A stretch of 49,861 bases of DNA from Betaproteobacteria bacterium (GTDB taxonomy: Bacteria > Pseudomonadota > Gammaproteobacteria > Burkholderiales > Rhodocyclaceae). The notes beneath the pieces were generated by a model. It made no database searches and was not told the origin of the DNA. It worked only from the letters and a program-made list of their open reading frames with translations. A program made the translations under genes and the position numbers. Position 1 is the stretch's first letter. The number at the start of each line of letters is the position of its first letter. The stretch is from NCBI GenBank assembly GCA_016868295.1, contig VGHJ01000019.1:1-49861 (forward strand), read 5' to 3'. Of the stretch, positions 1 to 10,831 are shown piece after piece.

Positions 1-434
<434 letters not shown>

Positions 435-465
435 GGTCTCGTTTCTCCGTTAGGTCACTTTGTTG

Positions 466-520
466 CCCTCTCCCCAGCGGGGAGAGGGTTGGGAGAGGGG
501 GTTCCCCTTCGGTAGAGGGG
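466..520. repeat. REP-like palindrome between boxC and boxB
   Basis: CCCTCTCCCC (466-475), a 3-base loop and GGGGAGAGGG (479-488) form a perfect 10-bp inverted repeat. It is followed by a second imperfect G-rich/C-rich repeat up to about 520. The core CCCTCTCCC/GGGAGAGGG recurs at 12297-12321, so this is probably a dispersed extragenic palindrome rather than a gene-specific operator. Lying inside an operon it could also shape transcript decay between boxC and boxB; that is inference. Confidence 0.6.
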
Positions 521-521
521 G

Positions 522-2171
<1,650 letters not shown>

Positions 2172-2218
2172 TCTCTCTGTGCCTCCGGGTTGGGGTTTAA
2201 GGCTCCGGCCGACACAGA

Positions 2219-2232
2219 TGCATTAAAGTGCA
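2219..2232. promoter_or_regulatory. TGCA-N6-TGCA element between boxR and boxC
   Basis: TGCA at 2219-2222 and again at 2229-2232, separated by TTAAAG, lies in the 71-bp gap upstream of boxC. TGCA repeats are the recognised core of BzdR operators, and BoxR is a BzdR paralogue, so this is a candidate BoxR site controlling boxC separately from boxR. A further TGCA is at 2268-2271 inside the 3' end of boxR. The assignment is inference from the motif and location. Confidence 0.45.
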
Positions 2233-2242
2233 GGCATAAGCA

Positions 2243-3133
2243 TTAACACGAAATATTGTACATATTCTGCAGATCTTCTTGACTTGCGTCAACTGTTTTA
2301 TTTGAGGTGTCAATGACAGCGTCGGCCAATCCATATAGATCGCTGCGCTCGGCGAGGATGCGGCGCAAGTCGGCCATGGCTTCCTCGCGACCCTGCATCG
2401 GGCGCAGGTCGCCCTGCTCGATGACCCGCTGCATGTGCTCCTCGGGCGAGGCCTTCACCCAGACCGTGAAGCAGGCGTTGCGCAGCAGCTCGTAAGTGGC
2501 CTCCTCGGTGACGAGGCCGCCGCCGGTGGAGATGACGGCCCGGTCGTGGCGCTCCAGAACCCGTTCGAGGCAGCGCCGCTCGAGGCGGCGGTAGGCGTTG
2601 TCGCCATAGAGGGAAAAGATCTCGCTCATCGGTACGCCCGCCTCGCGCTGGATTTCCTCGTTCAGTTCGACGAAGGGGATGCCGAGGTGATCGGCGAGAC
2701 GGCGCCCGAGGGTGGACTTGCCGGCGCCGCGCAGGCCGATGAGGGCGATGCGGTTGCGTCGCTCGAGCGGATCCTGCTCGCCGAAGGCGCTGGAGAGGAT
2801 GGCCTTGGCCTGCAGGAGTTTTTTCGGCGACAGCTTCTCCAGGTACTGGATGAGCAGGGTCAGTTCGATGGGGTGGCCGTCGCGCTCGCTGAGCAGTTCG
2901 GTCAGGGGGGTTTCCAGGGCGGCGGACACCTGGCGCAACAGCAGGATGGAAATGTTGCCCTGGCCGCTTTCCAATTGGGCCAGGTAGCGCTCGGACACGC
3001 CGGATTTGGCGGCCAGCGCCTTGCGCGAGAGCCCCTGCCGGGTGCGGGCATCGCGCACCCGCGCTCCCAGTTGCTGGAGATAACTCTGCTCGTCCTGCGG
3101 GCCTGCTGTCGGGCTGGAAGGTTCGACCGTCAT
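2243..3133 (-). CDS. boxR: BoxR-type regulator: XRE helix-turn-helix fused to a shikimate-kinase-like domain
   Basis: The 296-residue protein has an N-terminal XRE helix-turn-helix (about residues 18-82, with GLSRKALAAKSGVSERYLAQ), a linker, and a shikimate-kinase-like domain from about 125. The latter has an intact P-loop GLRGAGKST at 133-141 and STGGG further on. This architecture is that of BzdR and BoxR, transcriptional repressors released by benzoyl-CoA in Azoarcus; the kinase-like domain binds the effector rather than shikimate. It is divergent from the DUF4863/benzoate-CoA ligase genes across a 220-bp region rich in TGCA words and sits upstream of boxC. It would tie both directions of the cluster to benzoyl-CoA levels. 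Dedicated shikimate kinase is unlikely because of the DNA-binding domain. Confidence 0.92.
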   Translation of the reverse strand: MTVEPSSPTAGPQDEQSYLQQLGARVRDARTRQGLSRKALAAKSGVSERYLAQLESGQGNISILLLRQVSAALETPLTELLSERDGHPIELTLLIQYLEKLSPKKLLQAKAILSSAFGEQDPLERRNRIALIGLRGAGKSTLGRRLADHLGIPFVELNEEIQREAGVPMSEIFSLYGDNAYRRLERRCLERVLERHDRAVISTGGGLVTEEATYELLRNACFTVWVKASPEEHMQRVIEQGDLRPMQGREEAMADLRRILAERSDLYGLADAVIDTSNKTVDASQEDLQNMYNISC

Positions 3134-3180
3134 TCAAGTCCCCCTTTTCGGCATTGCCTGCCGGTCATTTCATATAAGCA

Positions 3181-3332
3181 CAGATTAATGCACTATACCA
3201 CTTGCCATATTATTGTTATGCATTATACTGACCAAAAAAGTCGTTTCAACGACAGACGGCCCGTTGGAAATACAGCCTGCAGCCACAAATGGTAATGCAA
3301 GTTCACGTTGTCACCAGGAACTATACTGCAAA
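3181..3332. promoter_or_regulatory. Divergent boxR / DUF4863-bclA promoter region with repeated TGCA words
   Basis: The intergenic region is markedly AT-rich against its surroundings. TGCA occurs at 3189-3192, 3219-3222, near 3280, near 3297 and near 3326. The first two belong to a direct repeat ATGCA(C/T)TATAC at 3188-3198 and 3218-3228. On the plus strand TTGCCA (3202-3207), a 16-bp spacer and TATACT (3224-3229) make a plausible sigma-70 promoter. A second TATACT immediately precedes the TGCA near 3326. On the minus strand TATAGT abuts TGCA at 3189-3197. TGCA sites overlapping -10 elements fit repression by BoxR/BzdR-type proteins. Confidence 0.6.
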
Positions 3333-3353
3333 CAACGGATTGGGGTTTGAATA

Positions 3354-3827
3354 ATGAGCGCGATCACCCTGGAAGCGTTTACCGATCTGATTGCCGGCAT
3401 CACCGGGAGAATCGCCGGACAGGCGCTCGATGCCCGGCTGGGTGCGGGGCTGAACGCCGAATTTCCCGGCGGCGGCGAGGCCTTCGCGCGCATCGCCGAA
3501 GCCTGCCAGTCGGCCATCGCCGCGGGCTGGATGTGCAACCGCGAGGCGGGCGGCATCAGGTTCGGCCGCGTCATCAAGCCGTGCGAGGCCATCCACGGCT
3601 TCAGCGTCGACGTCGTCGTGATGGACGATTGCAAGGGGCCGCACCATCGCCATCCCAACGGCGAGATCGACATGATCATGCCGCTCGACGAAGGGGCGAA
3701 ATTCGACGGCGTCGGGCGCGGCTGGCTTGTCTATCCGGCCGGGCACGCGCATTATCCGACCGTGACCGGCGGCAAGGCCATCGTGCTCTACCTGCTGCCG
3801 GGCGGCGCCATAGAATTCACAAAATAG
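3354..3827 (+). CDS. DUF4863 / 4-hydroxylaminobenzoate lyase (PnbB)-like protein
   Basis: The 157-residue soluble protein shows the signature of the DUF4863 family: MCNREAGGIRFGRV, then DDCKGPHHRHPNGEIDMIMPLDEGAKFDG, GWLVYPAGHAHYPTVTGGKAIVLYLLPGG. These are cupin-like segments with candidate metal ligands in HHRHPNGE and HAH. The only characterised member I know of is the 4-hydroxylaminobenzoate lyase PnbB, which makes protocatechuate from 4-hydroxylaminobenzoate. Here it is the first gene after the BoxR-controlled promoter and precedes benzoate-CoA ligase, so a role in the benzoate/CoA pathway is more likely. Its substrate in this context is unknown. ATG 3354 follows the promoter directly. 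Confidence 0.75.
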   Translation: MSAITLEAFTDLIAGITGRIAGQALDARLGAGLNAEFPGGGEAFARIAEACQSAIAAGWMCNREAGGIRFGRVIKPCEAIHGFSVDVVVMDDCKGPHHRHPNGEIDMIMPLDEGAKFDGVGRGWLVYPAGHAHYPTVTGGKAIVLYLLPGGAIEFTK

Positions 3828-3907
3828 CAGTTGCCGGTTGTCAGTTGCCAGTTGCCGGACAAATCGGGTACTGGCAACCGGCCGCCGGAAACTGGCAACT
3901 GAAGGAG
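3828..3907 (+). promoter_or_regulatory. Repeat-built mRNA hairpins in front of benzoate-CoA ligase
   Basis: CAGTTGCC occurs at 3828, 3842 and 3849, and its complement GGCAACTG at 3894-3901. CAGTTGCCAGT (3842-3852) pairs perfectly with ACTGGCAACTG (3891-3901). CCGGTTGTCAG (3835-3845) can alternatively pair with CTGGCAACCGG (3871-3881) with one mismatch. The two pairings share bases 3842-3845, so they compete, and the 3' arm ends right at the ribosome binding site (AAGGAG around 3902). This could modulate ligase translation, or it may simply be a dispersed repeat. Confidence 0.45.
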
Positions 3908-3912
3908 AAGAC

Positions 3913-5493
<1,581 letters not shown>

Positions 5494-5500
5494 TCAGCCC

Positions 5501-6190
5501 ATGCGCGTCCTGATCATCGAGGACGACCTCGACATTGCCACCAACCTGTACGATTTCCTGGAGGGCAGGGGCAACGTCGTGGATCTGGCGCGCGACGGCG
5601 TGACCGGCATGCACCTCGCGGTCTCCGACGAGTTCGACGCCATCGTTCTCGACCTGGGACTGCCGGGCATCGACGGGCTGTCCCTGTGCGGCAAGCTGCG
5701 GCGCGAGGCGCGGCGCGACGTGCCCATCCTGGTGCTCACGGCGCGCGACGTGCTCGACGACAAGCTGGCCGCCTTCGATTGCGGCGCCGACGACTATCTG
5801 GTCAAGCCCTTCGCCCTGCGCGAGGTCGAGGCGCGCCTGAAGGCGCTGGTGTCGCGCCGCCGCGGCCGCGTCGTCGACCGCAAGCTGGTCGCCGGGGTCA
5901 TCGAGTTCGATACCGCCAGCCTGGCCGTCGCCGTCGACGGCCGACCGGTGCACCTCTCGCGCAAGTGCCTGCACCTGCTGGAGATGCTGATGTCGGCGCC
6001 GAACCGGGTGTATTCGCGCGCCGAGCTCGAGCAGGCGCTGTGGGGCGACGAGCACCCGCAGAGCGACTCCCTGCGCAGCCACATGCACCTGCTGCGCCGC
6101 GCGCTCACCGACGGACGCGGACACTCGCCCATCGAGACGGTGCATGGCGTCGGCTACCGCTTCGCCGCGCACGATGGCAGTCCGGCATAG
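5501..6190 (+). CDS. OmpR-family response regulator
   Basis: The 229-residue protein has an N-terminal receiver domain with acidic pocket EDD at residues 7-9, phosphoacceptor Asp51 (VLDLGLPG) and conserved Lys in DDYLVKPF. A C-terminal winged helix (about 130-225, ending HGVGYRFA) completes the OmpR/QseB layout. It follows benzoate-CoA ligase by 7 bp and its 3' end overlaps the sensor kinase gene by 17 bp. Four TGAC words spaced exactly 11 bp apart just downstream of the kinase gene (7506-7542) are a candidate binding site of this protein in front of the ABC importer. The link with aromatic acid sensing is inferred from context only. Confidence 0.93.
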   Translation: MRVLIIEDDLDIATNLYDFLEGRGNVVDLARDGVTGMHLAVSDEFDAIVLDLGLPGIDGLSLCGKLRREARRDVPILVLTARDVLDDKLAAFDCGADDYLVKPFALREVEARLKALVSRRRGRVVDRKLVAGVIEFDTASLAVAVDGRPVHLSRKCLHLLEMLMSAPNRVYSRAELEQALWGDEHPQSDSLRSHMHLLRRALTDGRGHSPIETVHGVGYRFAAHDGSPA

Positions 6191-7508
6191 CCTCCGCCTC
6201 CGCTTCGCGCTGACCTTCGCCCTGGTCGGCGCGGTGCTGGTGCTGATCCACGCCTTCGTCATCCTGCAGCTCAACCGCCACCAGGAGGCGCAGCTGATCG
6301 ACCAGATCGTCTCCGACGAGATGGAGAACCTGCTGCAGCAGTACGAGCGGGTCGGCGCCCTCGACGGACCGCCCTACCGCAAGCTGGAGCGCTTCGACGT
6401 GCGCGCCGACACCCAGGCACTGTCCCTGCGCAAGTGGTTCCGCGCCAGCTGGCTGGTGCACGGCTATGCCACCCGCGGCGTCGAGGAGCAGCGCCAGCTG
6501 CCGGTCGAGTTGCGCGACCTCGATCCCGGTTTCCACGACGTCGCCAGCGGCGCCGACCGCTACCGCGTCGAGGTGCGCGAGATCGGCAGCATGCGCTTCT
6601 ACCTCGCTTATTCGGTGTCGCTGCACGAGGAGCGGGCGCGTGCCTTCACACGCGCGCTGGTGCTGGGCGCCGCGTTCACGGCGCTGGTAACGGCGCTGAT
6701 CGGCCTGTGGGCTTCGGGCTGGCTGACGCGCCACGTCGTCGACCTGGCGCGACGGGTGCGCGAGCTGGACGGCCGCAGCGGCGAGAGCGCCCTCGAGCAA
6801 TACTATCCGGAACGGGAGGTGGCCGAGCTGGCCGCCGCCTTCGATGCCTACCACGCGCGCATGGCGCGGCTGCTGGAGCGCGAGCGGGCCTTCACCGCCG
6901 ATGTCAGCCACGAACTGCGCACGCCGCTCACTTCCATCCAGACCGGCTGCGAGCTGATGCTCGAGGACGCAAGCCTTTCGCCAAAGGCGCGCGAGCGGTT
7001 GGAGAAGATCGATGCCGCCGCGGCGCGCCTGGCCGAGCTGGTCAACGCCTTCCTGCTGATGGCGCGCGAGGAGGCCGACGGCGTCCGCGGCGAGGTGGAT
7101 CTGCGCGAGTGCGTCGAGGAAGTGGCGGAGGGCGTGCGCGAGCGCGCCGTGGCGAAGGGGCTGACTTTGCTGGTCGATGTCCCTGAAAGCATGCCCCTGC
7201 GCGTGCCGCGCCGGGCGCTCCACGTGGTGCTCTCCAACCTCCTGGCGAACGCGGTGAGCTACACCGAGCGCGGCACGGTGGCACTGCGCACGCAGGGCGG
7301 CACGGTCGAGATCACCGACACCGGCCGCGGCATGGCCCCGGAGCAGCTGCCCGAGCTGTTCCGCCGCTTCCGCCGCGGCGACGTGCGCGGGGAGGGCTTC
7401 GGCCTCGGTCTGGCCATCGTCAAGCGCATCTGCGAGCAGGCCGGCTGGCGCATCAGCATCGAGCCGCGCGCCGAGGGCGGCACGCGCGTGGAGCTTGTGC
7501 TGATTTGA
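6174..7508 (+). CDS. Sensor histidine kinase partner of the OmpR-type regulator
   Basis: The 444-residue membrane kinase has a first transmembrane segment about residues 10-33 and a periplasmic loop of about 125 residues. A second transmembrane segment lies about 160-185, followed by a HAMP-like linker. The HisKA domain carries phosphoacceptor His246 in DVSHELRTPL. The ATPase domain has the N box LSNLLANAVSYTE, the G1 box DTGRGMAP and the G2 box GFGLGLAIVKRI. ATG 6174 lies inside the end of the regulator gene, typical of translational coupling. The periplasmic loop is short and has no recognisable named sensor domain. Ligand unknown; an aromatic acid is a reasonable guess from neighbours. Confidence 0.92.
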   Translation: MAVRHSLRLRFALTFALVGAVLVLIHAFVILQLNRHQEAQLIDQIVSDEMENLLQQYERVGALDGPPYRKLERFDVRADTQALSLRKWFRASWLVHGYATRGVEEQRQLPVELRDLDPGFHDVASGADRYRVEVREIGSMRFYLAYSVSLHEERARAFTRALVLGAAFTALVTALIGLWASGWLTRHVVDLARRVRELDGRSGESALEQYYPEREVAELAAAFDAYHARMARLLERERAFTADVSHELRTPLTSIQTGCELMLEDASLSPKARERLEKIDAAAARLAELVNAFLLMAREEADGVRGEVDLRECVEEVAEGVRERAVAKGLTLLVDVPESMPLRVPRRALHVVLSNLLANAVSYTERGTVALRTQGGTVEITDTGRGMAPEQLPELFRRFRRGDVRGEGFGLGLAIVKRICEQAGWRISIEPRAEGGTRVELVLI

Positions 7509-7542
7509 CGTGGATTTGACAAACCCATGACACGGATTTGAC
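7502..7542 (+). promoter_or_regulatory. Four 11-bp-phased TGAC repeats upstream of the ABC importer
   Basis: TGAC occurs at 7506-7509, 7517-7520, 7528-7531 and 7539-7542, each exactly 11 bp apart. Three of them sit in the longer word GATTTGAC (7502, 7513, 7535). OmpR/PhoB-type regulators bind such 11-bp direct repeats. The last repeat ends 10 bp before TAGACT (7553-7558), a -10-like hexamer lacking a good -35. That is the arrangement known for pho boxes at class II activated promoters. The first repeat overlaps the stop codon of the kinase gene. Confidence 0.6.
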
Positions 7543-7545
7543 CCG

Positions 7546-7566
7546 GCCGGGCTAGACTGGCCCGGC
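7546..7566. promoter_or_regulatory. GC-rich palindrome surrounding a -10-like hexamer
   Basis: GCCGGGC (7546-7552), the 7-base centre TAGACTG, and GCCCGGC (7560-7566) form a perfect inverted repeat. Its centre contains the TAGACT hexamer proposed as -10 for the importer operon. It could be an operator overlapping the promoter or a transcript hairpin ending the two-component operon; no T-run follows, so an intrinsic terminator is unlikely. Confidence 0.4.
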
Positions 7567-7628
7567 TGAACCATGGCCTCGACGGGGTCATGTCATCCAC
7601 AACGAATAATCACCTGGAGGAGACAAAC

Positions 7629-8834
7629 ATGAGCAGCAACGAAAAAGGTTTCGATCGCCGCGAGTTCCTCAAGGGCACGGCTGCGGTGGCCGGCGCCACC
7701 GCCGTCGGCACGCTGGCGCCCTTCGGCCTGGCCCATGCGCAGGCGGGCAAGATCAAGGTCGGCCTGATGCTGCCCTATACGGGCACCTTCGCCGCGCTCG
7801 GCGTGGCGATCACCAACGGCTTCAAGTTGGCGGTGGAGGAGCGCGGCGGCAAGCTGGGCGGCCGCGAGATCGAGTACATCGTGGTCGACGACGAATCGAA
7901 CCCGGCGAAGGCGCCGGAGAACGCCAACAAGTTGATCCAGCGCGACAAGGTCGACGTCGTCGTCGGCACGGTGCACTCCGGCGTGGCGATGGGCATGGCC
8001 AAGGTGATCCGCGAATCGGGCACGCTGTGGATCAACCCTAATGCCGGCGCCGACGAGGTCACCGGGCCACTGTGCGCACCCAATATCTTCCGCACCTCCT
8101 TCTCCAACTGGCAGACCACCTATGCCCTGGGCAAGGTGCTCAAGGAACGCGGGCACAAGAATGCCGTATTCATCACCTGGAAATACGCCGCCGGCGATCA
8201 GGCGATGGCGGCCTTCAAGGAAGGCTTCGAGAAGGAAGGCGGCAAGCTGGTCAAGGAGCTGTTTCTGCCTTTCCCGCAAGTCGAGTTCCAGGCCCTGCTC
8301 ACCGAAATCGCCAGCATCAAGCCGGATGCTGTGGCGACCTTTTTCGCCGGCGGCGGCGCGGCCAAGTTCCTCAAGGACTACCAGGCGGCTGGCCTCAAGG
8401 GCAAGATCCCGCTCTACGGCTCGGGCTTCCTCACCGACGGCGTGCTCGAGGCCGTGGGCGATGCGGCGGAGGGCGTGGAGACCACGCTGCACTACGCCGA
8501 CAGCCTGAACACCAAGAAGGACAACGCTTTCCGCCTGGCCTACGCCAAGACCTACAAGCTGCAGCCGGATGTCTACGCCGTGCAGGGCTACGATGCCGGC
8601 CAGCTGCTGGCGGCCGGTCTCGATGCCGTAAAGGGCAACGTCGGCGACAAGGCGGGCCTGATCAAGGCCATGGAAGCCGCCAAGATCGACAGCCCGCGCG
8701 GCCCGTTCACCTTGTCCAAGGCGCACAACCCGGTGCAGGACATGTACCTGCGCAAGGTCGTCGGCAAGCAGAACCTGGTGCAGGGCGTGGCCTGGAAGGC
8801 GCTGGCCGACCCGGCGCGCGGCTGCAAGGCGTAA
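7629..8834 (+). CDS. ABC transporter substrate-binding protein, Liv/aromatic-acid type
   Basis: The 401-residue periplasmic binding protein (Leu/Ile/Val-binding fold, peripla_BP_6 type) begins with a twin-arginine signal, DRREFLKGTAAVAGA, with cleavage likely after AHAQA near residue 38. Mature sequence starts KIKVGLMLPYTGTFAALG, typical of the family. GGAGGAGA at 7616-7623 supports ATG 7629. It heads a complete Liv-type importer operon placed directly after benzoate-CoA ligase and a two-component system. Benzoate or a related aromatic carboxylate is therefore the inferred ligand. The use of a Tat signal suggests folding before export. Branched-chain amino acids remain a possible alternative. 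Confidence 0.9.
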   Translation: MSSNEKGFDRREFLKGTAAVAGATAVGTLAPFGLAHAQAGKIKVGLMLPYTGTFAALGVAITNGFKLAVEERGGKLGGREIEYIVVDDESNPAKAPENANKLIQRDKVDVVVGTVHSGVAMGMAKVIRESGTLWINPNAGADEVTGPLCAPNIFRTSFSNWQTTYALGKVLKERGHKNAVFITWKYAAGDQAMAAFKEGFEKEGGKLVKELFLPFPQVEFQALLTEIASIKPDAVATFFAGGGAAKFLKDYQAAGLKGKIPLYGSGFLTDGVLEAVGDAAEGVETTLHYADSLNTKKDNAFRLAYAKTYKLQPDVYAVQGYDAGQLLAAGLDAVKGNVGDKAGLIKAMEAAKIDSPRGPFTLSKAHNPVQDMYLRKVVGKQNLVQGVAWKALADPARGCKA

Positions 8835-8843
8835 GGACTTGTC

Positions 8844-8899
8844 GTCCCCGCGCAAGCGGGGACCCGGGGTTTACCGTGGATCCCCGCTTTCGCGGGGAT
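8844..8899. repeat. Pair of REP-like GC palindromes after the binding-protein gene
   Basis: GTCCCCGC/GCGGGGAC (8844-8863) and ATCCCCGC/GCGGGGAT (8880-8899) are two back-to-back inverted repeats separated by 16 bases. The second is of the ATCCCCGC-TTTC-GCGGGGAT kind that is dispersed in many proteobacterial genomes. They lie in the only sizeable gap of the importer operon. Confidence 0.6.
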
Positions 8900-8920
8900 G
8901 ACGATTCACCGGAAAGCTTC

Positions 8921-8952
8921 GATAGCGGCGGCAATGGCTTGCCGCCGCTATC
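8921..8952 (+). promoter_or_regulatory. Strong mRNA hairpin between binding-protein and permease genes
   Basis: GATAGCGGCGGCAA (8921-8934), loop TGGC, and TTGCCGCCGCTATC (8939-8952) form a perfect 14-bp stem without a T-run, 9 bp before the permease ATG. In binding-protein operons such a hairpin commonly protects the upstream message so that the binding protein is made in excess over permease. That role is inferred here. Confidence 0.55.
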
Positions 8953-8961
8953 ATATCAACA

Positions 8962-9828
8962 ATGGACTTGGCCTTTTTCCTGATCCAGTTGCTCAACGGC
9001 CTGCAATACGGCCTGTTGCTGTTCCTCGTCGCCTCGGGCCTGACGCTGGTGTTCGGCATCATGGGCATCATCAACCTGGTCCACGGCAGCTTCTACATGC
9101 TGGGCGCCTACCTGGCCTGGTCGCTCGCCGGCCTGACCGGCAGCCTCGCCGCGGCCATCGCCGTCGGCATTCCGCTCACCGTCCTGTTCGGCATGGCGCT
9201 GGAGTGGCTGCTGATCCGCCGCCTCTACGAGCGCGACCACCTGTTCCAGGTGCTGCTCACCTACGGCCTGATCCTGGTCTTCGAAGAGATGCGCAGCATC
9301 CTGTGGGGCGACGACGTGCATGGCCTGCCGGTGCCGGCGCTGCTGAATGTCTCGATCCCGCTCACCGAGACGCTGTCCTATCCGGTGTACCGCCTGTTCA
9401 TTTCCGGCGTCTGCCTGCTGCTGGCGTTCGGCCTCTACCTGCTGATCCAGAAGACCCGGCTCGGCATGATGATCCGCGCCGGCGCCAGCAACCGCGACAT
9501 GGTGCAGTCGCTCGGCATCAATATCAAGCTCATCTACACGCTGGTCTTCGCCATCGGCGTGGCGCTGGCGGCTTTCGCCGGCATGATCAACGCGCCGCTC
9601 TCCTCGGTGTTCCCCAACATGGGCGGGCAGGTGCTGATCATCTGCTTCGTGGTGGTGGTGATCGGCGGCATCGGCTCGGTGAAGGGAGCGATGGCCGCCT
9701 CGCTGATGATCGGCCTGGCCGACACCTTCGGCCAGGTTTTGGTACCGGAGGTGGCCGGCATGATCGTCTACCTGCTGATGGCCGTCGTGCTGGTGTGGCG
9801 GCCGGCCGGCTTGTTCGGGAAAGCGTGA
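8962..9828 (+). CDS. ABC transporter permease, LivH type
   Basis: The 288-residue integral membrane protein has about eight hydrophobic segments. It carries family-typical segments FGIMGIINLVHGSFYMLGAYLAW near the N-terminus and QSLGINIKLIYTLVFAIG plus VVVVIGGIGSVKGAMAASLMIGLADT toward the C-terminus, the EAA-like contact region for the ATPase. It forms the heterodimeric channel with the LivM-type permease that starts 1 bp after its stop codon. The binding-protein gene is upstream across a hairpin-rich gap. Substrate is inferred to be an aromatic acid from the neighbouring box genes. Confidence 0.92.
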   Translation: MDLAFFLIQLLNGLQYGLLLFLVASGLTLVFGIMGIINLVHGSFYMLGAYLAWSLAGLTGSLAAAIAVGIPLTVLFGMALEWLLIRRLYERDHLFQVLLTYGLILVFEEMRSILWGDDVHGLPVPALLNVSIPLTETLSYPVYRLFISGVCLLLAFGLYLLIQKTRLGMMIRAGASNRDMVQSLGINIKLIYTLVFAIGVALAAFAGMINAPLSSVFPNMGGQVLIICFVVVVIGGIGSVKGAMAASLMIGLADTFGQVLVPEVAGMIVYLLMAVVLVWRPAGLFGKA

Positions 9829-9829
9829 C

Positions 9830-10831
9830 GTGACGCCGGCGCGCACCCGACTATTTGCCCTGCTCGCCTGCGCGCTGCTGCTGGCGCTGTTCCCGTTATT
9901 CGGCGGCACCTTCTACGTGCAACTCATCGCCAAGGTGATGATCCTGGCCATCTTCGCCATGAGCCTGGACCTGCTGATCGGCTACACCGGCCTGGTCAGC
10001 TTCGGCCATGCCGCCTACTTCGGCCTGGCCGGCTATGCGCTCGCCCTGCTGGGGCCGAAATACGAGGCGGCCAGCCTGTGGTGGTCGCTGCCGGCGGCGA
10101 TGGCGGTGTGCGCGCTGTTCGCGCTAGTCACCGGCCTGCTGGTGCTGCGCACCAAGGGCATCTTCTTCATCATGGTGACGCTGGCCTTCGCCCAGATGCT
10201 GTACTTCGTCTTCCACGACACCAAGCTCGGCGGCGGCTCGGACGGCATCTACATCTACAACAAGCCGGAACTCAAGATCGGCGATTTCGCCCTGGCCAAC
10301 CTCGACAAGATCGAACACTTCTACTACTTCGTGCTGATCCTGATGCTGGCCGTCTACCTCCTCTTGCGCCGCGTGCTCGGCTCCACCTTCGGCCGGGCGC
10401 TTGTCGGCATCAAGGTGAACGAGCACCGCATGCAGGCGCTCGGCTTTCCGGTCTTCCGCTACAAGCTGGCGAGCTACGTGCTGGCCGGCGCGCTGGGCGG
10501 CCTTTCCGGCTACCTGGCCGCGGTGCAGTTCGGCTTCGTCAACCCGGAAATCCTGTCCTGGCACAAGTCGGGACAGGTGATGATGATGGTCATCCTCGGT
10601 GGCATGGGCACGCTCTACGGCCCGGTGCTCGGCGCCTTCGCCTTCGTGCTGCTGCAGGAAACGTTCTCCAACCAGGCCTGGTTCGGCTCCCTGGCCAAGC
10701 ACTGGCAGCTTGCCATGGGCGGCTTCGTCGTCCTGGTGGCGCTCTACCTTCCGCGAGGCCTGGCCGGCCTCATCGAACGCAAGGCGCAGCCAGCCGTCGA
10801 GGAAGAGGAAAAGCCGAAGGAGAAGCCGTGA
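9830..10831 (+). CDS. ABC transporter permease, LivM type
   Basis: The 333-residue membrane protein starts with GTG at 9830, just after the stop of the upstream permease. Hydrophobic segments run through the whole length. SLDLLIGYTGLVSFGHAAYFGLAGYAL is the LivM signature, and GGMGTLYGPVLGAFAFVLLQE lies near the C-terminus. The tail ends in a charged Glu/Lys stretch. Its stop overlaps the GTG of the next ATPase gene (10828-10831). It supplies the second channel half of the importer. Confidence 0.92.
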   Translation: MTPARTRLFALLACALLLALFPLFGGTFYVQLIAKVMILAIFAMSLDLLIGYTGLVSFGHAAYFGLAGYALALLGPKYEAASLWWSLPAAMAVCALFALVTGLLVLRTKGIFFIMVTLAFAQMLYFVFHDTKLGGGSDGIYIYNKPELKIGDFALANLDKIEHFYYFVLILMLAVYLLLRRVLGSTFGRALVGIKVNEHRMQALGFPVFRYKLASYVLAGALGGLSGYLAAVQFGFVNPEILSWHKSGQVMMMVILGGMGTLYGPVLGAFAFVLLQETFSNQAWFGSLAKHWQLAMGGFVVLVALYLPRGLAGLIERKAQPAVEEEEKPKEKP

